This document shows positions 8,787 through 18,124 of a stretch of 64,000 nucleotides of DNA, piece by piece. The stretch lies in assembly GCF_000195275.1 (NCBI RefSeq), contig NC_015385.1, positions 372,001 to 436,000 of the forward strand, read 5' to 3'. The notes below the pieces were generated by a model. That model saw only the letters and a program-made list of their open reading frames with translations, had not been told where the DNA came from and ran no database searches. The stretch comes from Treponema succinifaciens DSM 2489 (lineage in GTDB: Bacteria > Spirochaetota > Spirochaetia > Treponematales > Treponemataceae). The position numbers and the translations under genes are program-made. How positions within the stretch are numbered: position 1 is the stretch's first letter; each line of letters starts with the position of its first letter.

Positions 8787-10766
8787 ATGGCATTTATAAA
8801 AAATTTATTTGACAAGAATTTTATAGAATATGCAAGTTACGTTATCCGCGACCGTGCGATTCCAGATTTGGAAGACGGACTGAAACCTGTTCAGCGCAGA
8901 ATAATGCATACGCTTTTCAATATTGACGACGGAAGAATGCACAAGGTTGCAAGTGTTGTAGGCGACTGCATGAAATTTCATCCGCATGGAGACGCTTCAA
9001 TTGGAGCCGCGCTAGTTGTTCTTGCAAACAAAGAAATTTTTATTCAGCGCCAGGGAAACTTCGGGAACCTTTACACTGGCGACACAGCTTCCGCCTCCCG
9101 TTATATAGAATGCTGCGTTCATCCTCTGGCGAAAAAATTCTTGTACAATCCGAATATTACAGAATATGTTCCAAGCTACGATGGACGAAGCAAAGAGCCT
9201 GTTGCTTTTCGTGCGAAAATTCCAGTTGTTCTTCTTGGCGGCGCGGAAGGAATTGCAGTCGGAATGTCCACAAAAATTCTTCCGTACAATATTAAAGAAG
9301 TTCTTGATGCCGAAATAAAAGCCTTGCGTGGCGAGCCGTTTGAAATCTATCCTGATTCTCCGACTGGCGGTTTGATGGATGTAAGTAATTACAATGATGG
9401 AAACGGAAAAATAATTACACGCGCAAAATTCGATTTGAGCGATGAAAAGAAGATTGTTATAACGGAACTTCCGCTTGAGACAACTTCCAAAGATTTGCTT
9501 GATTCAATTGATGCGGCTTATAAAGCTGGAAAAATAAAAATAAGTTCGGTTGAAGATTTTACAACTGACCACTGCAATATTGAAATAAAACTTCCTCGTG
9601 GCGTTTATTCCAAAGATGTGGAAAAAGCTTTGTATGCGTACACTTCTTGCGAAAAATCAATTGCCTGCCAGATGCTTGTTATAAAAGACAATATGCCTGT
9701 GGCAATGACAGCTACGGAAATTATAAAATATTACGCAAAAAAACTTACCGGCATTATAAAAGACGAGCTTGAATTTGAACGCGGCTCTCTGACAGAAGAA
9801 CTTCATCAGCGCACGCTTGAGCGGATTTTCATTGAAGAGCGAATTTATAAATCTATTGAGCAAATGAAAACCGCCGAATCTGTAAACAAAGCTGTTAAAG
9901 ATGGATTTGTTCCTTTTAAAGATGAGCTTATAAGAGATGTTACGGACGAAGATGTTGAAAAGCTTTTAAAAATTCCAATCAGGCGGATTTCACTTTTTGA
10001 CATAAATAAAAACCGCGATCAGGTAAAGGCTATCAATGAGCGGTTAAAAGAAATTGCGCGTCGGCTAAAACATTTGACTGATTGCGCTGTTGAATATCTT
10101 GACGGAATTCTTGATGAGCTTAAAAAATTTTCCGCGCTGGATCCAAAGCAGGATCACACAGCGATAAGTCCTGCGCTTCTTGAACGCCAGACAAAAATAA
10201 CTTCATTTTCTGCAGTCGATGTAAAGCAAATTGTCCAGCGTGATACTCCGTTACGCTATGATGAAAAAGGCTACCTTGGAACTTCTGTTAATGGAGGAAG
10301 GGAAATTTTAAAAGTTACGCCTTTTGACAGAATTCTTATTGTGCGCAAGAGCGGACTTTGGAGCGTTTGCGATGTGCCAGACAAGCTTTTTGTTGATTCA
10401 GGAATTTGGTTTTGCAATTATGCGGACAAGGACATTATCAGCAAAATTCTCTTTACAATAATTTACCGCGATCCGAAAACAAAATACTGCTTTATAAAAC
10501 GCTGCCGAATTTCCGGTTGGATTATGAACCGCGACTATAATTTTGTGCCAGACGGAATGGAAGTGCTTCACGTTGATACAAGAGCTAAATTTAAATTCTC
10601 TTTGAATTACACTAAAAAGCCTCGTGTGAAAATCACAGTCCAAGAATTTAAAGCGCAGGATTTTGAAGAAAAAGGCTTGAAGACTAACGGAATCCGGCTT
10701 GAGTCCAAAGAAGTTGATTCTATAAAAGTTGAAGATTCAGGTTTGCAGACAAAACTTGATTTATAA
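8787..10766 (+). CDS. parC: Type IIA topoisomerase DNA-cleaving subunit (ParC/GyrA type)
   Basis: A 659-residue partner of the preceding ATPase subunit. The winged-helix cleavage domain begins AIPDLEDGLKPVQRRIMHTL, with the catalytic Tyr in ASRYIECCVHPL (about residue 108). The tower and coiled-coil regions follow. The C-terminal part after about 480 is short and does not show a clear six-blade gyrase beta-propeller or a GyrA-box, consistent with decatenation rather than supercoiling. AAGGA precedes the ATG and the gap after parE is 10 nt, so the two are co-translated. Confidence 0.88.
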   Translation: MAFIKNLFDKNFIEYASYVIRDRAIPDLEDGLKPVQRRIMHTLFNIDDGRMHKVASVVGDCMKFHPHGDASIGAALVVLANKEIFIQRQGNFGNLYTGDTASASRYIECCVHPLAKKFLYNPNITEYVPSYDGRSKEPVAFRAKIPVVLLGGAEGIAVGMSTKILPYNIKEVLDAEIKALRGEPFEIYPDSPTGGLMDVSNYNDGNGKIITRAKFDLSDEKKIVITELPLETTSKDLLDSIDAAYKAGKIKISSVEDFTTDHCNIEIKLPRGVYSKDVEKALYAYTSCEKSIACQMLVIKDNMPVAMTATEIIKYYAKKLTGIIKDELEFERGSLTEELHQRTLERIFIEERIYKSIEQMKTAESVNKAVKDGFVPFKDELIRDVTDEDVEKLLKIPIRRISLFDINKNRDQVKAINERLKEIARRLKHLTDCAVEYLDGILDELKKFSALDPKQDHTAISPALLERQTKITSFSAVDVKQIVQRDTPLRYDEKGYLGTSVNGGREILKVTPFDRILIVRKSGLWSVCDVPDKLFVDSGIWFCNYADKDIISKILFTIIYRDPKTKYCFIKRCRISGWIMNRDYNFVPDGMEVLHVDTRAKFKFSLNYTKKPRVKITVQEFKAQDFEEKGLKTNGIRLESKEVDSIKVEDSGLQTKLDL

Positions 10767-10788
10767 ATTATAAAACAGGAATAAAAAA

Positions 10789-11691
10789 TTGGATAAAGAA
10801 AAATTAAAAAATCCTGAGTATAAAAGAATGTATCAGGTTTTAAGGGAGCGGCTGGCAAAAAACATTACGCGTTCAGTTTTGCTGCTTTTGCTTTTTAATG
10901 TAATGCTGTCTTTTTTGCTTACAAGCGGATTTTCTCCTGCAATGCTTTTTAACGGCTCTGTTGCCGGGTATGCAATTTCGTTTGTTTTTACTTCTTTGAT
11001 ACTTATTGTTGTTTTTACTCTTGCTTATGGAATTGTCGCTGATTTTACCAATGTTGTCCTTGGCAAAAGGAATTCTCCGGGAGGAATCTTCTCTGGATTC
11101 TTTGAAAAATCAAAGCGCATATTTTACGCTTCTGTTTTTTTTACACTTGTTGTATTTTTGGTAGCGTGTATTTCTGCCGCATTGATTTTTGTTTTTAAAG
11201 AAAAAATTATTTCTTGCTCAAGTTTTTTTTCTCAGGCATTTTCAAATGAAAACTTAAACCAGCTTGATTCTGAAAAAATTGCAAAAGCTTTTACAGTTGC
11301 TCTTTTTTATACAGTGATTTTCTTTTTTGTTTTTGTTTTTTGCTTTCTTCCGTTTATTTTTGTTTGGAATGCGTTTCTTGAAAATAAAAAAATCAATTTG
11401 AAGGATGCAATTAAAAAAAGCCTTTTTATTATCCGTGGAAGATATTTTCATTATATGGGCTTTGTGATTTTTGTCTGCTTGAAAAATTTTGCGGTTTTGT
11501 TTGTTGCGGTTTTTCTTAATGCAGTTCTTTCTGGAAAAAATAATTTTATTTCTCTTTTGCTTGGATTTTATGCGTTCCTTCAATATTACACAATTCTTGC
11601 AAAAGTTTATTATTGTATTCCAATTTATTATTTTTCATTTTTGAGCGTTAATGGAATGATTGGCGGAGATAAAAATGAAGGTTCTTCTTGA
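10789..11691 (+). CDS. Integral membrane protein of unknown function
   Basis: A 300-residue protein with about six hydrophobic segments (near residues 25-45, 60-95, 115-140, 170-195, 225-250 and 255-285), rich in Phe. A cytoplasmic loop with NLKDAIKKSLFIIRGRYFHY sits between helices 4 and 5; this pattern resembles DUF975/YciC-like membrane proteins, but the match is loose. The start is a TTG at 10789 with AGGA 8 nt upstream. The gene follows parC by 22 nt and overlaps yigZ by 17 nt, so it is probably in the same transcript. Confidence 0.65.
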   Translation: MDKEKLKNPEYKRMYQVLRERLAKNITRSVLLLLLFNVMLSFLLTSGFSPAMLFNGSVAGYAISFVFTSLILIVVFTLAYGIVADFTNVVLGKRNSPGGIFSGFFEKSKRIFYASVFFTLVVFLVACISAALIFVFKEKIISCSSFFSQAFSNENLNQLDSEKIAKAFTVALFYTVIFFFVFVFCFLPFIFVWNAFLENKKINLKDAIKKSLFIIRGRYFHYMGFVIFVCLKNFAVLFVAVFLNAVLSGKNNFISLLLGFYAFLQYYTILAKVYYCIPIYYFSFLSVNGMIGGDKNEGSS

Positions 11692-12262
11692 AGAATCAAA
11701 AGCTGAGATTGTCATAAAAAATTCCCGCTTCATTTCAGAAGTTTTTCCAGTTGAAACTCAAGCGCAGGCAAGAGAAAAACTTCACGAAGTTAAGCAAAAA
11801 TATTTTGACGCGACTCATGTAGTTCACGCTTTTTCTGTCGGCTTAAAATCTGAAACTTTTGGAATGAGCGATGATGGCGAGCCAAGCGGAACAGCAGGGC
11901 GTCCTGTCCTTGATGTTTTAAAAGGAAGCGGAATTACAAATATCTTGCTTACGGTAACAAGGTATTTCGGCGGAACACTTTTAGGAACAGGCGGACTTGT
12001 CCATGCTTACAGTGAAAGCGCAAAAGAAGTTCTTTCCATTTGCAAGGCGGAACCCTATGTTGAAAAATCTTCATTTTCGTTTTCGTGCGGCTATGATTTG
12101 TATCAAACTGTAAAACACTTATTTGAAGGCTTTAATATTTCAAATCTGACTGAAAACTTTGGAACTGACATTTCTGTCAAAGGTGAAATTTTTCTATCTG
12201 AAAAAAATACATTTCTTGAGCAAATAAAAAATATTTCAAAAGGAACAGTAAAATGCATTTGA
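11675..12262 (+). CDS. yigZ: YigZ/IMPACT family protein
   Basis: A 195-residue protein with the UPF0029 N-terminal domain: KNSRFISEVFPV, ATHVVHAFSVG, GMSDDGEPSGTAGRP, VTRYFGGTLLGTGGL and VHAYSESAKEVL. These are the hallmark motifs of the YigZ/IMPACT family, linked in the eukaryotic homologue to translation control. The bacterial role is unclear. The ATG at 11675 was chosen over the TTG at 11660 because GCGGAG lies just before it. Start and end overlap the neighbouring genes, suggesting translational coupling. Confidence 0.92.
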   Translation: MKVLLEESKAEIVIKNSRFISEVFPVETQAQAREKLHEVKQKYFDATHVVHAFSVGLKSETFGMSDDGEPSGTAGRPVLDVLKGSGITNILLTVTRYFGGTLLGTGGLVHAYSESAKEVLSICKAEPYVEKSSFSFSCGYDLYQTVKHLFEGFNISNLTENFGTDISVKGEIFLSEKNTFLEQIKNISKGTVKCI

Positions 12263-13051
12263 TTTTTATTCGTCATGGAGATCCTGATTATTCAATTGAT
12301 TCTGTTACAGAAAAAGGAAAATGTGAAATAGAACTTTTGGGCAAGCGCATTTCAAAATTGAATGCTACAGAATTTTTTGTTTCTCCGATGGGACGCGCTC
12401 AGGCTACGGCAAAAGCCTGCTTGGAAAATATCCATGCAGATTTTTCAAAGCAGCCTATGAAAGTTTCAACATTGCCTTGGCTTAGAGAATTTAGTTACGA
12501 CATAAAAGATTTAAAAACCGGCGAAAACAGAATTGCATGGGACTGGCTTCCGCGCGATTATTTTGGCGAAAAAAAAATACAAAGACGTTCAAAGTTTTTT
12601 TAAGACAAAATCAATGAAAAGTGGAAACATAGAATTTCATTACAAGGAAGTTTGCCACGGGCTTGATGAGATTTTGGCATCTTATGACTACAACCGCATT
12701 GATTCAAAAATTCCTTTGTACAATTGCTTGCCGCATATTTCAAAAGAAGAATCTTTGATTGATACGCACCTTGAACCTGAGCAAAAAGATTTGGATGAAA
12801 AAAATCTTGTTTTTGTTTGTCATCTGGGCGTGATGTTTGTTATGCTAAGCCATCTTACAGGTATTAGTCCTGTTCAGCTTTGGCAAGGATTTTTTGTTGC
12901 TCCAAGCTCTGTTACAATTGTTGGCGCTGAAGAAAGAGTTCCAGGAGAAGTTGTTTTTAGAATTCAGCAGATGGGAGACGTGAGCCATTTAATCGGTGCA
13001 AATGAAAAAGTTTCTGCGTCCGGATTTTTTGGAAACTGCCTTTCTATTTAA
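12253..13051 (+). pseudogene. Histidine phosphatase (phosphoglycerate mutase superfamily) broken by a frameshift at a nine-A run
   Basis: The first frame (12253-12603) begins with HLIFIRHGDPDYS, containing the catalytic RHG motif, and SPMGRAQATA, a typical second Arg motif. It stops soon after a run of nine A at 12569-12577. The homologous remainder continues in another frame to 13051, including VFVCHLGVMFVML with the second catalytic His. Removing one A restores a single protein of about 265 residues. This may be a true mutation, slippage by polymerase or ribosome, or an assembly error at a homopolymer. The start overlaps the yigZ stop codon. Confidence 0.8.
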
Positions 13052-13074
13052 GGCAACTTTTATTTTATGGAAAA

Positions 13075-13103
13075 TTGAATTTTTTATTGATTCTATTTAT
13101 ACT
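13075..13103 (+). promoter_or_regulatory. Leaderless-type promoter for mnmA
   Basis: TTGAAT (13075-13080), 17-bp spacer, TATACT (13098-13103), then 6 nt to the ATG at 13110. No ribosome site. Confidence 0.7.
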
Positions 13104-13109
13104 TGCTTT

Positions 13110-14330
13110 ATGAATTATAATTCAATGACTTATGAAGAGCTTGAGCTTCCGAAGAAAGGCGACAGAGTTGTTGTGGGACTTTCTGGTGGCGTTGACTCTA
13201 CAATGACTGCAATGCTCTTAAAAGAAAAAGGATGCGATGTAACTTGTGTAACAATGTCTTTGTGGCAAGAGGCTGATTTAAATCTGCCTGACGATTATAA
13301 AATTCCAGACAGCTGCTACAGTCCTAAGGAAGTTGAAGATATAGAAGAAAACAGAAAGTTTTGCGCAGAGCAAGGCATTCCGTATGTCGTTGTTGACGTT
13401 AAAGAAAAATATCAGCAGGAAGTAATAGAATATTTCAAGCGCGAATATAGAAACGGCCGCACACCGAATCCGTGCATAAGATGCAACCGCTTTATAAAAT
13501 TTGGCGCGATGCTTTCCGGCTTAAAAGACTTGGGAATTGAATACGATTATTTTTGCACAGGTCATTATGCAAAAGCCGTGCGCGGAACAGAGCCGCTTTT
13601 TTTAGTTTATGGAGAAAACGCTTCAAAAGATGAAAGGGGAAAATGCCGTCCAGTTCAAATTCACACTGCGCTTGATATTACAAAAGACCAGGCTTATTTT
13701 TTGTACAGAATTCCGAGTGCGATTTTAGAGAAAGTCCGTTTTCCGCTTGCAAGTTTCAGCAAAAAAGAAATTTTTAAAATGGCTCGTGAACGTGGACTAA
13801 AGGCTGCTGAAAAAGAAGAAAGTCAGGATTTTATTCCGGCTCCAATGCTAGAATATATGTTCAAGGACAAGCCTTCTGTGCCGGGAGACTTTATTGATTT
13901 GGATGGAAAAGTTCTTGGCCGCCACAAAGGAATTGAGCATTATACAATCGGGCAGAGAAGAGGACTTGGAGTGAGCGCGCCTTATCCTCTTTACGTTGCA
14001 GAAATTGACAAGGAGAAAAATCTGGTTGTCCTTGGAAAAGACAGCGACTTGTTTTGTTCAGGTCTTATTGCGGATGATTTGGTTTGGCCTGCCGACTACG
14101 ATCCTTGCTGCGAATTTGATGCGATGGTAAAAATCCGCCTTGCTTCAAAGCCTGTAAAAGCCCATGTTGTGCCGTATCAGCCGTTGGAAAATGAAGAGTT
14201 TTGCGGCAAATCTTACAAGGTTGTGTTTGACGAGCCGCAGCGGGCAGTTGCTCCAGGCCAGTCCATTGTTTTTTATAAAGACGGAATAACACTTGGCGGC
14301 GGAATTATTTCAAAGGCAATCAAAGCCTAG
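13110..14330 (+). CDS. mnmA: tRNA-specific 2-thiouridylase
   Basis: A 406-residue ATP-dependent enzyme that thiolates U34 of Lys, Glu and Gln tRNAs. The PP-loop is GLSGGVDSTMTA. The first catalytic Cys region is TPNPCIRCNRFIKFG, which carries a CxxC instead of the usual DxxC. FCTGHYA and HYTIGQRRGLGVS are also family motifs. The usual second Cys (ESQDICF) is missing here: the sequence reads ESQDFIPAP. This suggests a variant, perhaps iron-sulfur-dependent, subgroup. The start at 13110 was chosen because a -10 box lies 6 nt upstream, and the longer frame begins inside the preceding gene. It ends in a 4-nt overlap with the convergent next gene. Confidence 0.9.
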   Translation: MNYNSMTYEELELPKKGDRVVVGLSGGVDSTMTAMLLKEKGCDVTCVTMSLWQEADLNLPDDYKIPDSCYSPKEVEDIEENRKFCAEQGIPYVVVDVKEKYQQEVIEYFKREYRNGRTPNPCIRCNRFIKFGAMLSGLKDLGIEYDYFCTGHYAKAVRGTEPLFLVYGENASKDERGKCRPVQIHTALDITKDQAYFLYRIPSAILEKVRFPLASFSKKEIFKMARERGLKAAEKEESQDFIPAPMLEYMFKDKPSVPGDFIDLDGKVLGRHKGIEHYTIGQRRGLGVSAPYPLYVAEIDKEKNLVVLGKDSDLFCSGLIADDLVWPADYDPCCEFDAMVKIRLASKPVKAHVVPYQPLENEEFCGKSYKVVFDEPQRAVAPGQSIVFYKDGITLGGGIISKAIKA

Positions 14331-15190
14331 TAAATGTCCAGTTTGTAGGAAATTGTTGAGGCTGAATTCAGAATGTTGACAATTGTAATTGTCAGCGTGC
14401 AAGAGCCTTTGTTCAGCTGAACAATTCCTGCCAATTGCTTTGTGTCGTCTGGATAAATTTCTTTAACGCTGTAAGACTCATTTCCTTTTACGCAAAGTTT
14501 TCCGGCACTTTCTTTTAAAACATCATAAGAAATATTTTCTACAGTCGCTCCGTTTACAGCTGTGATTATTTTGTACGGAACTGCAACATTTTGTCGTGTT
14601 CTGTAGACGTAATATTTTCCTGCCGGCAATCTTCGTTCGTTCAAAAGATTGTGCGAGACTCCGTTTTTGTCTTTTAAAGTTATTGTTCCCATTGCAAGCG
14701 GAAGTTCTCTTCCTGCGCGAGGCATAAGAATCCTTGGATTTACAGCGGAACTGTTTTTTGAATCAAAGACTTTAAATTCAAGGCAGCTTTGTTCTTCCTG
14801 CCAGCCTGTGTTTCCGCTTGTTCCAAGATATTCTCCAGATTCAACAAATTGCTTTTCTTCTATTTCTTTTGAAATTGAACTGTCGTCAAGATTTGCGTAA
14901 ACTGTTGAAAGTCCGTCTTCATGCGAAATAATTACGGAGTTTCCCAAAGCGGATTCAAACCAGCCAAAATCATCGCTATGGTCTGAAATTATGGCGGTTA
15001 TTCTTCCTTTGTCTGCTGCCTTGACTTCTGAAGGATCTTTAAAAATCAGCGAGGAATTTATTGTGCCTCCGCGGAGCTGTCCGAAATATGAATAGAATGA
15101 ATCTGAATTAGTTTCTTTTTGAGGCCAGTCGAAGGAAAATCCGCAGAAACTGAAAAATGCGCAGGTTAAAGTTAAAATTATTTTTTTCAT
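14327..15190 (-). CDS. Exported M23/LytM-fold protein lacking catalytic histidines
   Basis: A 287-residue protein with a signal peptide (KKIILTLTCAFFSFCGFS). Residues about 60-165 follow the M23 peptidase fold (NSVIISHEDGLSTVYANLDD, GEYLGTSGNTGWQ, SCLEFKVFD). The HxxxD zinc motif is absent, YAHL has become YANL and HLHF has become CLEF. It is therefore probably a regulator or scaffold, as known for non-enzymatic LytM factors, and not a hydrolase. The C-terminal 110 residues form an unknown beta-rich region. GCGGAG precedes the ATG. It lies downstream of a propeller-like protein on the same strand. Confidence 0.72.
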   Translation of the reverse strand: MKKIILTLTCAFFSFCGFSFDWPQKETNSDSFYSYFGQLRGGTINSSLIFKDPSEVKAADKGRITAIISDHSDDFGWFESALGNSVIISHEDGLSTVYANLDDSSISKEIEEKQFVESGEYLGTSGNTGWQEEQSCLEFKVFDSKNSSAVNPRILMPRAGRELPLAMGTITLKDKNGVSHNLLNERRLPAGKYYVYRTRQNVAVPYKIITAVNGATVENISYDVLKESAGKLCVKGNESYSVKEIYPDDTKQLAGIVQLNKGSCTLTITIVNILNSASTISYKLDIY

Positions 15191-15241
15191 TTTTTTCTCC
15201 GCAAGAAGTATTTAAGTCCAATTTCAAGCACTATGGTTTTA

Positions 15242-15270
15242 TGTCATTATCGGACTTGACCCGATAATCC
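15242..15270. repeat. Dispersed palindromic repeat (TGTCATT family), copy 1
   Basis: TTATCGG (15247-15253) and CCGATAA (15261-15267) flank ACTTGAC, directly after TGTCA. Related units occur at 16521, 16576, 20356, 20384, 22782, 23677 and 23744. They resemble REP/MITE-like intergenic repeats. Confidence 0.7.
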
Positions 15271-15280
15271 TGTTAGACAG

Positions 15281-16345
15281 TTATTTTTTTGAAATTGAAA
15301 TTTTAGAAATTTTTGTGTTTCGTCCAATGAAAATCGAATTTTCATAAGTCTTAATAAATGAGCATTCGCCTTCAAAACTGAACGATGCCATTGGATAAAT
15401 AAAAGATTCAAGAATTGTTACCGTGTATTTTTCCTCGTCTTTGCTAAGAACAAAAACAAGCTCATTGTCATCGGAAAATTCTATTTGGGAAATTTTTCCT
15501 TTGATTGGAATTTTCTTGCTTGTAGATTTTTTTGTATTGACGATTCCAAGAAAATCTTTTCCGTTGTAATAAACGTAATCAGAATTGTTGTTGAATTTTA
15601 CAAGCGTCTGGCGTGAAATGGAATTTTCAAGATACTCATGGAAAATTACTTTTGAATGTCCGCCGTTTTTTTCCGCGACAATAAATCTTTGCTGGTCTTG
15701 TCCTGAAACGCAGGCGATTCTGTTTCCGTTCTCAGAAATTGCAACTCCAAGAATCACATCGCAATTGCTTCCGCCCGGCGCAAACTTCTGGTCAATTTTT
15801 CCGTCAGGCAAAAAAGAAATGACAGTTCCGTCTGCATATCCTGCGGCAGTTCCATTTTTGCTTGATGAAAATGCGGTGATTGGCGAATAATGCTCGTAGT
15901 TCCATTCACACTTTCCTTCTGAATCGCATTTTACAAAAGCAGTTCCGCCCGGCTGCATTACAAAGATTCTGTCTTGGTCAAAAAATGGAAATCCAGCTTC
16001 GTTGATTGTTCCTGCCAAAGTTCCGTCCGCGAAAAAAAAGTCAGTCTTTGTGCCGCTTGCCCCGAATGCAGCATACCATTTTTCTGAAATTGTTGATTTA
16101 AAAGGAAATGTTATTGCTGAAACAATTTTTCCGTCAGGGGTAAAATATCCTATGTTCTGTGAAAGTTTAAATGGAATTTTTTTTGTGTTATTTGAATTTT
16201 CTTGAATATGTGAAATGTCCTCTGTCCATTCCGGCGTAAAATGAATTTCATGGCCCATTGGTTGCACTGAAAAAATAATGTACAAAACGCAAAATATAAC
16301 GGCTATAGGAACAAGCAGATTCTTTTTTTTCTTATTAAAATTCAT
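15281..16345 (-). CDS. Membrane-anchored beta-propeller-like protein, function unknown
   Basis: A 354-residue protein. The N-terminus is MNFNKKKK followed by one hydrophobic segment (LLVPIAVIFCVLYIIFSV), giving a signal anchor. The rest contains recurring blocks such as YFTPDGKIVSAI, FFFADGTLAGTI, GYADGTVISFLPDGKI and VAISENGNRIACVSG, spaced like propeller blades. No enzymatic motif was seen. A leaderless promoter with perfect 17-bp spacing precedes it, and the M23-like gene follows on the same strand after a repeat unit. The pair may act together in the envelope; this is inference. Confidence 0.65.
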   Translation of the reverse strand: MNFNKKKKNLLVPIAVIFCVLYIIFSVQPMGHEIHFTPEWTEDISHIQENSNNTKKIPFKLSQNIGYFTPDGKIVSAITFPFKSTISEKWYAAFGASGTKTDFFFADGTLAGTINEAGFPFFDQDRIFVMQPGGTAFVKCDSEGKCEWNYEHYSPITAFSSSKNGTAAGYADGTVISFLPDGKIDQKFAPGGSNCDVILGVAISENGNRIACVSGQDQQRFIVAEKNGGHSKVIFHEYLENSISRQTLVKFNNNSDYVYYNGKDFLGIVNTKKSTSKKIPIKGKISQIEFSDDNELVFVLSKDEEKYTVTILESFIYPMASFSFEGECSFIKTYENSIFIGRNTKISKISISKK

Positions 16346-16353
16346 AATAGGCT

Positions 16354-16382
16354 ATTTTATAGAAAGGAATGATAATTTTCAA
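16354..16382 (-). promoter_or_regulatory. Leaderless-type promoter for the propeller-like gene
   Basis: On the minus strand, TTGAAA (16377-16382), 17-bp spacer, TAAAAT (16354-16359), 8 nt to the ATG at 16345. Confidence 0.7.
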
Positions 16383-16520
16383 TGCCATTGGAATTTTGTA
16401 AATGAGCCATTTTGTTTGTAAACAGATTGCGCAATAAAAAAGTTAAAAAAAAATGCCCTCAAATGCTGACAAATAGAATATTTTGAATCATAATTATAAG
16501 GACTGTTGTTTTTCGGTGCA

Positions 16521-16605
16521 GATTATCTGGTCAAGCCGGATAATGACAAGGTGATAGCATTTACTGACAAAAAAATGTCATTCCCGCTCAGCGACACGGG
16601 AATCC
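16521..16605. repeat. Two dispersed palindromic repeat units
   Basis: 16521-16547 is an inverted copy of the TGTCATT-type unit (GATTATCTGG, TCAAGCCGGATAATGAC). 16576-16605 is a related unit with ATTCCCG (16580-16586) and CGGGAAT (16597-16603). Together they fill most of the intergenic space before the lipoprotein gene. The remaining 16383-16520 shows no gene. Confidence 0.65.
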
Positions 16606-16624
16606 CTGACCAAGGAGGAACATT

Positions 16625-18123
16625 ATGAAAAAACTTATTTTTTCTATTTTACCAGCATTTTTATTTGCATTTATTTCATGCATGAACATGAGCTCCGGCT
16701 CCGGCGAAAACGGCTCTGTCCGTGTTGCCCTGCCGGGAAGTTCTCGTGCCGCCTATAACAAGGACGATGCCGACAAATTTATTGTGCGCCTCTATAATGA
16801 CAACTTTGACCAAACAGAAGAAGGTTCTCTGGGGGGGTAATAGAGTTTGGCGAGCTTGAGCCGGGAACTTATATAGCAGAGGCTGAAGCCTGGAACACTG
16901 CCGAAAATCTTCTTGAAGGAAGCGGAAGCGCAGAAATCAAAGTAAAAGCCGGCGAAACCACAGATTGCACAATAAAAATGATTCTTGAGGGCGTTTTCTA
17001 TTCAAAGTATATGCTTCTTCCTGATTACCGTGGGTGGATTACGTATGCCTACGACTATTCAACTTGCACTGAGAAGAAAACATGGTCTACTGATTCTAAT
17101 TCTCCTCAATATTCCTATTTTGCAGAAGGCAATGATGGAAGCATTTATTATACGAAACTTGACCAATCCACTAGTAACTACAAAATATATAACTACAACT
17201 TTACAACTAATAACGAAGGAATAAAATTTACTATTACTAAAACAAATACAGGATTTTTTGACGGTTGCTATGACAGCACAACAGATATTTATTGGCTTAT
17301 TCGTAATACAGACGGTGGTAATCTATATTTATACAAAAAAAATGCAGAAGGCGCTTCTGAAGAAGAATATAACACAGGAATTACCCAGAATAGTTTTGGA
17401 AATTGCGCAATTAGAGGTGAAAATCTTTATTATTCATTTGATAATTCAATTGAATATGCGACATTCGACTACGCGAGTGGAACAACCGAAGTAAAAGCGA
17501 AAAAAACTTTAGCTGATTTTGGTGTTTCAGGCACAATAACAGACATGGCGGTTCTTGAAGACGGAACAGTGGCAGTCCTTGTGCGCTCTGTTGGCGTGGG
17601 TACTGAAACAGAAGGCTTTGGCAATATGTCGCTTAGCACTGATGGAAGCAGTATTGTATACAGCCGCGGCGCGCTCGTTCTTTTGTCTTCGGACTTGTCT
17701 AAAGTTGAAAAAGTTATTGGCTGGACAGATTCTCAAAGAACAATAAGCGCAACAAATGTTGAAAATGCCGAAAATTATGTAAAAAAATGGACATCAATCA
17801 CTGCTTACATTCCAGATTATGCCGAGCGCAATTCGCACTTTTACGGGCCAATGCGCATTGTAGCAATCCGCCCTAAGGAGCTTGTGATTGCAGACTGCGG
17901 CGCAAACTTTGTCCTGCCGGATTATGACGGCAAAAAGAACGGCAAAATGTACGCTCACAACAGGCTTATGACCGTAAACCTGCGCAACTTTGCCATAGGC
18001 TGCAAAAAAGAATTCAGTGAAAGCGAGCTAAAGTTCAAAGACCTGATGATCAGCGGTGGCAGCACAGACTCGTATACAATCCAAGCTAGTAGCAGTTACA
18101 ATGCATGTGAAACTGAAAAATAA
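16625..18123 (+). pseudogene. Lipoprotein gene frameshifted at a poly-G tract
   Basis: The first frame (16625-16840) encodes a lipoprotein signal ending in the lipobox AFISC, followed by SGENGSVRVALPGSSRAAYN. It ends just after seven G at 16831-16837. One more G, or two fewer, would join it in frame to EFGELEPGTYIAEAEAWN and the long frame that runs to 18123. The restored protein would be about 500 residues, with a propeller-like central region (DGSIYYTKLDQ, ILYWLIRN-type strands). A strong AAGGAGG ribosome site precedes the ATG. Poly-G tracts are known slipped-strand switches in Treponema, so phase variation is possible, as are a fixed mutation or an assembly error. Confidence 0.75.
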
Positions 18124-18124
18124 A

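Noticed and set aside
15247-15267. Sigma28 -10 element (TTATCGG) in the intergenic repeat
   Set aside because: It is part of the dispersed palindrome and has no matching -35 at 11 bp.
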